From: Lentisphaeria bacterium
Lineage (GTDB): Bacteria; Verrucomicrobiota; Lentisphaeria; Victivallales; UBA1829
DNA length: 37,250 nucleotides
Direction: 5' to 3'
Assembly (NCBI GenBank): GCA_017456495.1
Contig: JAFTJI010000096.1
Span: 1 to 37,250 of the forward strand
Shown: piece by piece, positions 1 to 8,416 of the stretch
Layout of the letters: the number at the start of each line of letters is the position of its first letter
Numbering within the stretch: the first letter of the stretch is position 1
Position numbers and translations under genes: made by a program
Notes under the pieces: generated by a model
Database searches by the model: none
What the model was told of the DNA's origin: nothing
The model's input: only the letters and a program-made list of their open reading frames with translations

Positions 1-2
1 CC

Positions 3-797
3 TCCCCCACCTACTGCCATGCAGAAGGGATCCGCGCTGCAATGAAAACCGGAAAACCGATTTTCTGCGAAAAACCCCTCTGCCGCACCCGCGCAGAACT
101 GGACGAACTTGCACCGCTGCTGAGAAGCTATAACAACCTCTTTGCTGTCGGTTTCGTCCGCAGATACTCCCCCGGGTTCATCACCTTCAAAAAACTGCTT
201 GAAGAAGGAAAAATCGGTAATGTTATCGCATCTGCAGTCACCTGTCTTTTCGGCGGTTTCTGCCGTGAATGGGGCGACTGGTTCACCGATTACAAGAAAT
301 CCGGCGGTGTGATCCTTGACATGCTGGCACACCATTGCGATCTTCAGAACGGACTCTTCGGAAAACCGGAAACCGTCTATGCAAAAGCTCTTCTTCTGAA
401 TACAGATGTTGAAAAGCCCCGTGATTATGTCAGTTCAACCTTGACTTACAAAAACAACATCGTCAGCAATATGGAATGTTCCTGGTTCCGCGGCGGTCCC
501 AACGAAACAAGTATGATCGTTTACGGCGAAAAAGGCTCTCTGAAACTGACCGATACCGGCATCAGTTTCTACGATATCGGCGGAGCTGAAACCAAGATCG
601 AAATTGATGACGGAGTTCTCGGACCTCTGCAGAAAGCCATCTCCGGCGGAATGTATGCTGCTGAAATGGCTGCGATCATTGATTGCATCAAGACAGGCAA
701 GAAACCTTTTGCCGGAGTGGAAGAAGCCATTGCCGCAATGGAAGTTGCTCTTGCCATGATGGAATCCGCTGAAACCGGAGCTGTTTCCAAGCTCTGA
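3..797 (+). CDS. Gfo/Idh/MocA-family NAD(P)-dependent oxidoreductase, 5' truncated by window edge
   Basis: The reading frame is open from base 3, and the residues before the first in-frame ATG (42) already fit the family: a Cys-His-Ala-Glu-Gly stretch followed by an Ile-Arg-Ala-Ala helix. That ATG is therefore internal and the N-terminal Rossmann part lies outside the window. The visible part begins with the family hallmark EKPL (here CEKPLC, the lysine expected to act in catalysis) and then the alpha/beta substrate domain with the GGVILDMLAHHCD segment, which carries the conserved His/Asp pair. Members oxidise or reduce sugars, inositols or amino sugars with NAD(P); the substrate cannot be told from sequence. 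No signal peptide can be judged because the start is missing. A terminator follows at 826-867, so the gene ends its own transcription unit. Confidence 0.9.
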   Translation, partial: SPTYCHAEGIRAAMKTGKPIFCEKPLCRTRAELDELAPLLRSYNNLFAVGFVRRYSPGFITFKKLLEEGKIGNVIASAVTCLFGGFCREWGDWFTDYKKSGGVILDMLAHHCDLQNGLFGKPETVYAKALLLNTDVEKPRDYVSSTLTYKNNIVSNMECSWFRGGPNETSMIVYGEKGSLKLTDTGISFYDIGGAETKIEIDDGVLGPLQKAISGGMYAAEMAAIIDCIKTGKKPFAGVEEAIAAMEVALAMMESAETGAVSKL

Positions 798-825
798 TCA
801 GAGATTTCAGAAAAAAAACATACTG

Positions 826-867
826 AGGGCTGTTGCAAAACTGTTTTTTGCAATGGTCCTTTTTTTA
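826..867 (+). terminator. Intrinsic terminator after the Gfo/Idh/MocA gene
   Basis: The arm at 826-840 pairs with 846-860 (TTGCAAAA/TTTTGCAA core plus wobble and GC pairs outside it). The loop is 5 nt and a run of T follows to 867. Confidence 0.75.
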
Positions 868-989
868 CATTTGTCCGTTTGCAGAAAGCATATTTCTCAT
901 TTTCTTATCAAGGGCAGATCCCATAAGACTTTTTTCTTTCATTTCACTCAACAGAAAAAAATATACCGGTTTAAATTTACTTAAGGGGC
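868..989. other. AT-rich non-coding spacer
   Basis: The gap between the oxidoreductase and the first pseudopilin (798-1063) holds a terminator at its left end and a promoter at its right end. I see no supported gene or repeat in between; short open frames here lack a ribosome binding site and family features. Confidence 0.5.
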
Positions 990-1017
990 TTGACAAAAAC
1001 GCATTCTTGAGTATAAT
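990..1017 (+). promoter_or_regulatory. Sigma-70-type promoter for the pseudopilin/GH operon
   Basis: TTGACA (990-995), a 16-nt spacer, and TATAAT (1012-1017) form a full consensus pair. Transcription would start near 1024, leaving a leader of about 40 nt before the ATG at 1064. It is the only clear promoter before the closely spaced genes that run to 8338. Confidence 0.8.
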
Positions 1018-1063
1018 ATGTATGATACCTTAAATACAGAATAATACCCAAGGAGTCTTGAAA

Positions 1064-1834
1064 ATGAAAAATGCAAGTAGTACACATTCATGCCTGTGTA
1101 CAGGCATGAAGCACCGGTGCTTCACACTCATCGAATTGCTGGTCGTAATTGCAATTATCGCCATTCTGGCAGGAATGCTTCTCCCTGCCCTCAACAATGC
1201 ACGGGAAAACGGAAGAGCCGTCAGCTGCATGAGCAATATCAAGCAGGTAAATGATTTCTTTTTCAATTATGCCGGAGATTATAATGATGTGATCATGCCT
1301 GCCTATTGTCCCAAAACCGGCGGCAGCCGTTACTGGTCAGCCCATTTCAAACAAATTGATTATAATGGATTTAATAAGATTCAGGCTTGGAACACATCAA
1401 AGTCTCTGGTAAAATGTCCCTCCGTTCGCGCTTATGACTGGACCGGTCCCGGCAGAAATATTGACGGTGCATTCACCGATTTTTCCTGTAATGTAAATAC
1501 AAACGGCTGGAGCAGCAGCAATTGGGTCGATCTGAAGCTCAACAAAGTCACAAAAATCAAAAATCCATCCGGGCGTTCCCAGTTGTCTGAAAACGGAGTC
1601 GGTATCAACGGCTGCATGGCTGTTGCATACGGTTATGCCCGCTCACAGGAGACAAATGTCGGCTATCAGGGTCTTGCATTCCGGCATAACAATCAGGCAA
1701 ATTTCGTTTTCCATGACGGACACGCAGAACGGATCAAAAAAAATCAGATCCCCGTCAAAAGCAGCGGTGTTTACGGTCATAACGCCTGGTATTCCGATAC
1801 CATCGGCGACGAACCGATTCCCTGGCCTTATTGA
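1064..1834 (+). CDS. Pseudopilin-like secreted protein with prepilin N-terminus and H-X9-DG C-terminal motif
   Basis: The start is ATG 1064 because AGGAG lies at 1051-1055, 8 nt upstream; a TTG at 1058 is too close to it. The protein has 256 residues. After a 19-residue leader comes [18 protein letters not shown], the type IV prepilin cleavage/methylation signature with Glu at +5 (E24). The residue before the cleavage site is Cys (C19) rather than the usual Gly. Near the C-terminus [14 protein letters not shown] gives the H-X9-DG motif common in Lentisphaerota and Planctomycetes pseudopilin-like proteins. The chain ends PWPY, much like the next gene (PWPF). It is probably exported to the envelope; its role next to glycoside hydrolases is unknown, and binding or presentation of glycans is only a guess. 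The leader region carries two overlapping palindromes, listed separately. It is first in a tightly spaced run of genes. Confidence 0.85.
   Translation: MKNASSTHSCLCTGMKHRCFTLIELLVVIAIIAILAGMLLPALNNARENGRAVSCMSNIKQVNDFFFNYAGDYNDVIMPAYCPKTGGSRYWSAHFKQIDYNGFNKIQAWNTSKSLVKCPSVRAYDWTGPGRNIDGAFTDFSCNVNTNGWSSSNWVDLKLNKVTKIKNPSGRSQLSENGVGINGCMAVAYGYARSQETNVGYQGLAFRHNNQANFVFHDGHAERIKKNQIPVKSSGVYGHNAWYSDTIGDEPIPWPY
1087..1124. repeat. Two overlapping palindromes inside the pseudopilin leader codons
   Basis: TTCATGCCTGT (1087-1097) and ACAGGCATGAA (1100-1110) are perfect 11-bp inverted arms around GT. TGAAGCACCGGTGCTTCA (1107-1124) is a perfect 18-bp palindrome sharing 4 bases with the first. Both are translated, and they sit just before the prepilin cleavage motif. 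Confidence 0.85.
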
Positions 1835-1868
1835 TTCTACTTAAAAAATAAACATACAGGAGAACAAA

Positions 1869-2522
1869 GTGAAACAGAAGAAAAACTTCACACTCATCGA
1901 ATTGCTGGTCGTTATAGCAATTATCGCCATTCTGGCAGGAATGCTTTTGCCTGCACTGAACAATGCCAGAGAAAAAGGGCGTTCTTCTTTCTGCGTGAAC
2001 AATGTCAAAACTTTGGCAATGACATGGCTTTCCTATACCGATGATTTTGATGGTTATTATGTTCAGTGTTTGCCGGGCGGCTCTGGTACAGTCTATTGGT
2101 CCAGCTATTTTAAGAAATTCAAATACGGGATCTACAATGTATCCAATGTTTGGAATTATAAAGCTCCGTGGCGTTGTCCGAGCAGCACTTACCGCGGATA
2201 TTCCAGACAGCCTGATGGAGCCTGGGTCGATTACGGAATGAATACTACTATCGGTAAAAACCAGCAGGGAATCAAGCACAAGCTTGGTTCTATAAAATCC
2301 CCCTCTTCACGAGTTCTTTATGGGGAACAGATCCTCCGGTTCGGATTTCAGAAGAATGCCGACGAACCTGATTTGCTTCGTCATGGAGGTTTCAACAGCT
2401 GTGTTTTTATTGATGGACATGCGCAACCAATCAAATCCTCACTGTTCCCCTTGAAAAGCAGTGTTATCCGGGATTTCAAACAGCAGGGAACCGGATCGGG
2501 TGAAGTTCCCTGGCCGTTCTAA
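1869..2522 (+). CDS. Pseudopilin-like secreted protein, second copy
   Basis: The start is GTG 1869, with AGGAG at 1858-1862, 6 nt upstream. The 217-residue protein has a short basic leader (MKQKKN) and then [18 protein letters not shown] with Glu at +5; the -1 residue is Asn rather than Gly. [14 protein letters not shown] supplies the H-X9-DG motif, and the end PWPF resembles the PWPY end of the upstream copy. The first ~35 residues are nearly identical to that copy even at DNA level, while the central region is clearly diverged. It lies 34 nt after the first pseudopilin and 24 nt before the first GH71/99-like gene, so co-transcription is likely. A type II secretion/type IV pilus-type prepilin peptidase would be expected to process it, but none is encoded in this window. 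Confidence 0.87.
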   Translation: MKQKKNFTLIELLVVIAIIAILAGMLLPALNNAREKGRSSFCVNNVKTLAMTWLSYTDDFDGYYVQCLPGGSGTVYWSSYFKKFKYGIYNVSNVWNYKAPWRCPSSTYRGYSRQPDGAWVDYGMNTTIGKNQQGIKHKLGSIKSPSSRVLYGEQILRFGFQKNADEPDLLRHGGFNSCVFIDGHAQPIKSSLFPLKSSVIRDFKQQGTGSGEVPWPF

Positions 2523-2546
2523 TATCTATTCGGAAGGAAACATCTC

Positions 2547-5021
2547 ATGTTGAAAAAAATATCTCTTCTGGCGGCAGCTCTCTCTGCCGTCTTTTCTCTT
2601 ACAGCTCAAACAAAAGATTTCCGTCCGAAGTTCGACAAAAGCGGAATGAAAGGGAATATCACAACTCAGGCGAACCCGTGGTTCCCGTTCAACAAACCCA
2701 GGATCCATGCCCTCGGCGGTCCAAATTATGCCGCAAAAGAGTTCATCGGAAACAATATCTGGGGACAGGGGCTGGAAGTCATGCAGAACTACGGTTTCGA
2801 TGTCGTCTATATCGAAATCAATGATGGTGCATGGTATCACACTCTTGTCGCTGCCCTGAAGCAGGCGAAAGAGATGAACCTGAAAATCAAGCTGGGTATG
2901 TTTGTGGGAATTTACAATCATAAAAACCCCGACAAAACCGCTGAAAAACTGATCAAGGTCTGGCGTAATTTCAAAGACGATATCAAAAATCATCCGAACC
3001 TTTACCGTATCGACGGACGACCAGTGGTTTTGATTTACACGCCCGGCGTATATAAGCCGGAACAGTGGAAAATCGTCATGGATAAACTGGAAAAAGAGTT
3101 CGGCCCCATGATTTTTCTCGCCAATCTCCGGGGAATGAAAGGAGCATTGGCATCCAACAAAACCCAAGTTGCAGAGGCTTTGAGAAAATATATGCCCTAC
3201 TTTGACGGGATCAGCAACTACGGTTCCAGCGGGATCCAGAATCAGCGGGTTCTTGCGGATGTTGTTGCGCCGATCATGCACAAAGAGTTTCCGCAGAAGA
3301 TTTATGAAGGCTGTATTCACAGCACCTATACCTGTCATTTCCACATGGGCGGGCTTGCAGTGGATCTTTCCAGATTCTACCGCGAAAGTTTTGATATAAT
3401 GACCACGGCAAAGCCTGATTCCATCAATATTACAAACCTCTTTGACCATTACGAAAACTCCCTGATTTTCCCCTGTTATGAACGGGAGGACTTCATGGTT
3501 CGCTACGCTCAGTATTGGGGCAGCACCCGTCCGGGCGGAAAGCCGTTCCCGAAATGGAATTATCCCGAACTGGTCGTAACAAATAATATTATGTCTCTGC
3601 TCGGAAGAGATGATATTCAGATGGAAGTCATCGGATTTCCTTTCAATGCAGCGGATACGAAAGTAACGATCCAGCTGGATCTCTGCGATACTGCCGGAAA
3701 AGTGATCAAGAAGTTCCCGGCAGAAGTTCTGGATCTTTCCAAAAAAGTTCAGGTTCGCAGATACTCTTATCCGGCACTGGATGCGGCAAAATACCGCGGA
3801 CTTGTCCCCCGGCTGAATTATGTCTGGAGAGGCAAAAATTATAAGATGAACTATAACCCCATGACTCTGGTTTCTGCGGGGATCCGTCCGTATCACATGT
3901 GGTGGGCGCGTTCCACACGGAATGCGCTTCAGGTTCGGTTTGGGGATAAGCCCTGGTATATGGGCGGTGTCGGACCCGGCGGGACATTGGATTATCCCGA
4001 AGGCGGGGTCGTGAATTTTATGGGATTCATCAAGCCCACCTGGAACGCCAAGAGCCGCACGAGCAACTTCTCCCGTTACTCCATTAAGCGGAACGGCAAC
4101 GAGTTTTATACATCTCAGGAAGGCACAAAACAGTTACAGATCAACCTTGCGCTTCCCCTGCCCGCAAGCGGCGAAGCTCTTCAGTATTTCTATCTTGAAA
4201 TGGAAAATATAGAAGGGATCCGTCATCAGACGCTTCCCATCTGGGTTGCACCGCCGAACCGGAAAGGTATGGTCAGGATCCCGGTCTTTACCAAAGATAA
4301 AAAAATCGTTGATGTTGAGATCGAAGCGTGCCGTGTGCCGTACTACTATTATCCTTGCGATACCAATGCAGGAAATCTTCTGCTGGACGTTTCCGGTTAT
4401 GTTCACAACGGCAATATAGCCGGTGCCGGTTACGGCGGAGGACATCTCGGTCACACCGGATATTACTACTATCATAACGGCCCGATCGCGCCGAAGAGCG
4501 GAACAAAGTTCCTGCGTGATGAAAACGGCAAAGGCTTCTACCGTTTCGAGGGCAAAGATGCTGTCACCATCATGGGCGGAACGATTTTCCCCTATGCGAT
4601 CACGCTTGAAGCAAGTGTCCGTTTCCCGAAATTCGGAAAACTCATGGGGATTTTCGGTTCTGCCAAGCAGCAGTTGAATCTTTCTGTCCTGCCAAACGGA
4701 AAACTTTATCTTGTCCGCAAGGGCGTGGATAAAAACGGAAACAAAAAACTGGCAGAGATCGTGACCCGCAGAAAACTTAAACCTGACACCTGGTACCGGA
4801 TCGCCGTCACTTATGACTTGCAGAAATTGCGGATCTATATCGACGGAAAGCTGGAAAAAGAAGCTGAAGTCTATCCGATTTCCGAACCGGAATGGGGAAC
4901 GCATCTGATCGTCGGCGGACTCTGCAAATGGGTCTGGGATCCCATCGAAAAGATGACCGGAGACATTCGCGAGATCCGTATTTACGGCAGAAATCTCAAG
5001 CCGGAAGAGTTTTTGAAGTAA
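2547..5021 (+). CDS. Secreted GH71/GH99-like TIM-barrel glycosidase with C-terminal LamG domain (copy 1)
   Basis: 824 residues, ATG 2547 with GGAAGGA at 2532-2538. A signal peptide ends near LTA-Q (residue 20-21). Residues ~40-345 read as a (beta/alpha)8 barrel of the GH71/GH99-like type: a strand with YIEINDGAWY (E90, D93), an amphipathic LKQAKEMNLKIKLGMF repeat unit, DGRPVVLIYTP near 156, and the NLFDHYENSLIFPCYERED segment near 297. Residues ~350-600 are beta-rich and unassigned. Residues ~603-824 form a LamG/concanavalin-like domain (DVSGYVHNGNIAGAG start, WYRIAVTYD, LRIYIDGKL, IREIRIYGR). The family cleaves alpha-glucans or alpha-mannosides, but the substrate here is not determined and the catalytic residues are not assigned. 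Two paralogues follow at 5043 and 8417. The family name is the least certain part; the domain layout is clearer. Confidence 0.75.
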   Translation: MLKKISLLAAALSAVFSLTAQTKDFRPKFDKSGMKGNITTQANPWFPFNKPRIHALGGPNYAAKEFIGNNIWGQGLEVMQNYGFDVVYIEINDGAWYHTLVAALKQAKEMNLKIKLGMFVGIYNHKNPDKTAEKLIKVWRNFKDDIKNHPNLYRIDGRPVVLIYTPGVYKPEQWKIVMDKLEKEFGPMIFLANLRGMKGALASNKTQVAEALRKYMPYFDGISNYGSSGIQNQRVLADVVAPIMHKEFPQKIYEGCIHSTYTCHFHMGGLAVDLSRFYRESFDIMTTAKPDSINITNLFDHYENSLIFPCYEREDFMVRYAQYWGSTRPGGKPFPKWNYPELVVTNNIMSLLGRDDIQMEVIGFPFNAADTKVTIQLDLCDTAGKVIKKFPAEVLDLSKKVQVRRYSYPALDAAKYRGLVPRLNYVWRGKNYKMNYNPMTLVSAGIRPYHMWWARSTRNALQVRFGDKPWYMGGVGPGGTLDYPEGGVVNFMGFIKPTWNAKSRTSNFSRYSIKRNGNEFYTSQEGTKQLQINLALPLPASGEALQYFYLEMENIEGIRHQTLPIWVAPPNRKGMVRIPVFTKDKKIVDVEIEACRVPYYYYPCDTNAGNLLLDVSGYVHNGNIAGAGYGGGHLGHTGYYYYHNGPIAPKSGTKFLRDENGKGFYRFEGKDAVTIMGGTIFPYAITLEASVRFPKFGKLMGIFGSAKQQLNLSVLPNGKLYLVRKGVDKNGNKKLAEIVTRRKLKPDTWYRIAVTYDLQKLRIYIDGKLEKEAEVYPISEPEWGTHLIVGGLCKWVWDPIEKMTGDIREIRIYGRNLKPEEFLK

Positions 5022-5042
5022 ACTAATGAAAGGAATCATAAT

Positions 5043-7529
5043 ATGAACTTGAAACTGAGTGTTTGCGCGATTTTTCTCTGTTGCGTTTTACTGAATGCAC
5101 AGCAGAAAGACTACCGTCCGAAATTTGACAAAAGCGGAATGAAAGGAAATATCACGACACAGGTCAATCCCTGGTTCGGCTTTAACAAAATCAAAATCCA
5201 CGGACTCGGCGGACCCAACTATGCCATGAAAGATTTTACCGGAAAAAATACCTGGGCGCAGGGATTCAAACAGATGGAAGAGTATGGTTTTGATGTCGGA
5301 TATCTCGAAATCAACGACGGTGCATGGTATCACACTCTTGTTGCCATTCTGAAGCAGGCAAAGGAGATGAACCTGAAAATCAAATTCGGCATGTTTGTAG
5401 GCACCTGGAACAAAGACCCAAATGCAACTGCAGCAAAGCTGATAAAAAATTGGCGTAATTTCAAAGATGATATCAAAAATCATCCGAACCTTTACCGCAT
5501 CGACGGCAGACCCGTGGTTTTGATTTATACTCCTTCCAGATATCAGCCGGAACAGTGGAAATCCATCATGGAAAAACTGGAAAAAGAGTTCGGTCCCATG
5601 ATTTTCCTTGCGAACCTGCGCGGATTCCACGGGGCTGTTGCCTCCGATGTGGAAAAAGTCGCCGGAGAAGTCCGGAAATATATGCCCTACTTTGACGGTA
5701 TCAGCAACTACGGTTCCAGCGGAATCGAAAATCAGAGATTGCTCGCCGAAAAGATCGCTCCGATCATGCATAAAGAGTTTCCGCAGAAAATTTATGAGGG
5801 CTGCGTTCACAGCACTTACACCTGTCATTTCCACATGGGCGGGCTCGCTGTGGATCTTTCCAGATTCTACCGGGAAAGTTTTGATCTGATGACAAAACAC
5901 AATCCCGACTCCATCAATATCACAAATCTCTTTGACCATTATGAAAACTCCCTGATTTTCCCCTGCTATGAACGGGAAGATTTCATGGCTCGTTATGCTC
6001 AGTATTGGGGCAGCACCCGTCCGGGCGGAAAGCCCTTCCCGAAAATGAAGAGCCCGGAACTTGTAGTGACCAACCATGTCATGAACCTGCTCGGACGTGA
6101 AGATGTCCGCATGGAAGTGATCGGTTTCCCCTTTGAAGCAGCTGACAAAAAAGTCAAGATCCAGCTTGATCTTTGCGATACTGCCGGAAAAGTAATCAAG
6201 AGTTTTCCGGAAGAGGTTCTGGATCTTTCCAGAGAAGTTCAGGTTCGCAGCTATACGTTCCCTGCCCTCGATGCGGCAAAATACCGTGGAGTTGTCCCCC
6301 GGTTGAGATATACCTGGAGAGGCAGAAATTATAAGATGAACTACAACCCCATGACACTGATCGCTCCGGGAGTCCGTTCCTACCGGATGTGGTGGGCGCG
6401 TTCCACAAGAAACCAGCTTCAGCTCCGGGAAGGTGCCGACAAGCCCTGGTACATGGGCGGAGTTTCCACCGGAGGAACGCTTTCCTATCCCCGCGGAGGG
6501 ATCGTCAATTTTATGGCATTTCTCAAGCCCAGCTGGGGAAAGAGCCGGACTCAGAACTATACTCAGTATGCCATCAAACGGAACGGCAATGAATTTTACC
6601 GTTCAACAGAGGGGATCAACCGTTTGAATGCAAACCTTGCGCTCCCCCTGCCCGCAAGCGGTGAGGCTCTTCAGTATTTCCATCTTGAAATGGAAAATGC
6701 TGAAGGTGTCAAATTCCAGACTCTTCCGATCTGGGTCGCGCCCCCGAACCGGAAAGGAATGGTCAAGATCCCGGTCTGGACACCCGAAGGCAAGATCACG
6801 GAAGTGGAAATCGAAGAGTTCCGTGTTACGTATTTCTACTATCCCTGCAACACCAATGCCGGCAATCTTCTGCTGGATGTTTCCGGATATGTTCACAACG
6901 GCAACATTGCCGGAGCCGGTTACGGCGGCGGTCATCTCGGTCATACCGGGTACTACTATTACCACAACGGTCCGATCGCACCGAAAAGCGGAACCAAGTT
7001 CCTGCGTGATCCCGATGGCAAAGGCTTCTACCGCTTCGAGGGCAAAGATGCCGTCACCATCATGGGCGGAACAGCGATGCCTTATGCCTCCACTTTTGAA
7101 ATCAGCGTGAGAGTTCCGGAACTCGGCACAAAAATGGGCTTATTCGGAACCGGAAACAATCAGATCAACCTTGCGATTCTGCCTGACGGTAAACTCTGGC
7201 TGCAGCGCGGTAATGAAACCGAAGGCATGGGCGGAACAGCTCCGAAAACAAAATTCAACGCGGAAGTCGTTTCCAAAGATAAGATCCAGACAGGCAAATG
7301 GCACAGAATCGCCGTCACTTACGACTTGAAAAAGATCCGTCTTTATCTCGACGGAAAACTTCAGGGAGAAGCTGCGGTCCAGCCGTCTGAGGGGCACGAA
7401 TGGATCAACCACCTCATCGTCGGCGGTCTCTGCAAATGGGTATGGACTCCCATTGACCGTCTGAAAGGTGATATCCGCGACATCCGTATCTATGGCAGAA
7501 ATCTTAAACCAGAGGAGTTTTTACAATGA
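5043..7529 (+). CDS. Secreted GH71/GH99-like TIM-barrel glycosidase with C-terminal LamG domain (copy 2)
   Basis: 828 residues from ATG 5043, with AAGGA at 5030-5034, 21 nt after copy 1. The signal peptide ends near LNA-QQK. The barrel and middle regions follow copy 1 closely: the same YLEINDGAWYHTL, DGRPVVLIYTP, HSTYTCHFHMGGLAVDLSRF and NLFDHYENSLIFPCYERED segments. Its LamG domain is instead closer to copy 3, sharing MGLFGTGNNQI, GMGGT and KWHRIAVTYDLKKIRLYLDG, which copy 1 lacks. This mosaic suggests exchange of the last ~160 residues. The stop overlaps the next gene by 4 nt (ATGA), so the two are probably translationally coupled. It likely acts outside the cytoplasm on the same class of glycan as copy 1 with a different binding preference (inference). 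Confidence 0.75.
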   Translation: MNLKLSVCAIFLCCVLLNAQQKDYRPKFDKSGMKGNITTQVNPWFGFNKIKIHGLGGPNYAMKDFTGKNTWAQGFKQMEEYGFDVGYLEINDGAWYHTLVAILKQAKEMNLKIKFGMFVGTWNKDPNATAAKLIKNWRNFKDDIKNHPNLYRIDGRPVVLIYTPSRYQPEQWKSIMEKLEKEFGPMIFLANLRGFHGAVASDVEKVAGEVRKYMPYFDGISNYGSSGIENQRLLAEKIAPIMHKEFPQKIYEGCVHSTYTCHFHMGGLAVDLSRFYRESFDLMTKHNPDSINITNLFDHYENSLIFPCYEREDFMARYAQYWGSTRPGGKPFPKMKSPELVVTNHVMNLLGREDVRMEVIGFPFEAADKKVKIQLDLCDTAGKVIKSFPEEVLDLSREVQVRSYTFPALDAAKYRGVVPRLRYTWRGRNYKMNYNPMTLIAPGVRSYRMWWARSTRNQLQLREGADKPWYMGGVSTGGTLSYPRGGIVNFMAFLKPSWGKSRTQNYTQYAIKRNGNEFYRSTEGINRLNANLALPLPASGEALQYFHLEMENAEGVKFQTLPIWVAPPNRKGMVKIPVWTPEGKITEVEIEEFRVTYFYYPCNTNAGNLLLDVSGYVHNGNIAGAGYGGGHLGHTGYYYYHNGPIAPKSGTKFLRDPDGKGFYRFEGKDAVTIMGGTAMPYASTFEISVRVPELGTKMGLFGTGNNQINLAILPDGKLWLQRGNETEGMGGTAPKTKFNAEVVSKDKIQTGKWHRIAVTYDLKKIRLYLDGKLQGEAAVQPSEGHEWINHLIVGGLCKWVWTPIDRLKGDIRDIRIYGRNLKPEEFLQ

Positions 7530-8338
7530 AAAAATCAATCATCGCATTGAGCAGTGCTTTGCTGTTCACAGTTTCCGGTTTGATTGCCGGAGAAGTCTCA
7601 ATGATCTCTCTGAAAGGGAATGATCCGAATTTTCCAAAGATCTTCCGCGGCGGAGTCAGAGCAAAAGAAGTGACAGCTGACGGTTTCATCATCAAAGGGA
7701 ACGGTCCTGTTTATACCTATAACACAGAAAAAGCTATTGACCCCAATGCCAGTTATGAATTGACGATCAAGGTCAAATATGTCGGCAAGAAAAAAGGCAT
7801 TACTTTCGGCGGCGGCTTTATGACAAATGTCGGTTCTTCCCAGGTGTTCTGCTATCCAGAAACAGTTACTGAACTCGTTGAAGATTTCACAAAAGGCGAT
7901 AATGAATTGATCGTCAAAGATGCTTCCAAATGGAAAAAAGGACGTTTCATGGTTGCATTCGGAGCGCAGAATGATGCCTCCGACCTTCCCAACAGAAAGC
8001 TGACAAGAGCGGGAATCGTTGACATCAAAAAACAGGCAGATGGAACCTGGCTCGTTGAATTGAAATCTCCTGAAATGAAACTGGAAGCAAAAAAGGGTAC
8101 AAAAGTCCGTGTTCATTATCAGTCAAACACCTGGAACACTATTGATACAAAATGGATCAAGAGCAACGAAGAATTTGTCTACAAAGGAACCTTTACAGGC
8201 ATTGCAAAGCCCTATCCTCAGGCGAACAAATTCTGGCCCGGCACCAAAGGTTTCGGCATTGTGTTCTTCACCGGCGGACTTCAGAAAGGTGAGTATCTTG
8301 TAATCTCAGAAATCACTCTGAAGAAGATCACGAAGTAA
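7526..8338 (+). CDS. Secreted 270-residue protein, paralogue of the gene at 17151
   Basis: Start ATG 7526 overlaps the upstream stop (ATGA). A signal peptide is clear (KKSIIALSSALLFTVSGLIAG). The rest is beta-strand-rich with no motif I can tie to a named family. Shared with the equally long protein at 17151 are an IDPN/IDPK-x-x-Y strand, a D-x-SKWKxG element followed by VAF-x-A-x-x-D-x-SD-x-PN, a KGTxVRxH segment, and a final strand ending SEITLKKI / KNIKLEEL. The fold may be a jelly roll or carbohydrate-binding module; this is inference. Its place between two GH71/99-like genes argues for a role in glycan binding or processing. It ends the first operon: a strong hairpin begins 15 nt after the stop. 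Confidence 0.8.
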   Translation: MKKSIIALSSALLFTVSGLIAGEVSMISLKGNDPNFPKIFRGGVRAKEVTADGFIIKGNGPVYTYNTEKAIDPNASYELTIKVKYVGKKKGITFGGGFMTNVGSSQVFCYPETVTELVEDFTKGDNELIVKDASKWKKGRFMVAFGAQNDASDLPNRKLTRAGIVDIKKQADGTWLVELKSPEMKLEAKKGTKVRVHYQSNTWNTIDTKWIKSNEEFVYKGTFTGIAKPYPQANKFWPGTKGFGIVFFTGGLQKGEYLVISEITLKKITK

Positions 8339-8352
8339 AGTGTGAAACGCTC

Positions 8353-8393
8353 AAAAAAGACCGTTTTCTGCAAAATAAAAAACGGTCTTTTTT
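8353..8393 (+). terminator. Strong hairpin/terminator between the 270-residue gene and GH71/99-like copy 3
   Basis: AAAAAAGACCGTTTT (8353-8367) pairs perfectly with AAAACGGTCTTTTTT (8379-8393) around an 11-nt loop, ending in six T. The next start codon is only 24 nt further on, which leaves little room for a separate promoter. Confidence 0.85.
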
Positions 8394-8416
8394 GTCAATA
8401 AAATGGAATTGCTGTA

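Noticed and set aside
833..1033. Small 66-codon gene in the first intergenic region
   Set aside because: It starts inside a terminator stem, covers the promoter, and has no ribosome site or recognisable features.
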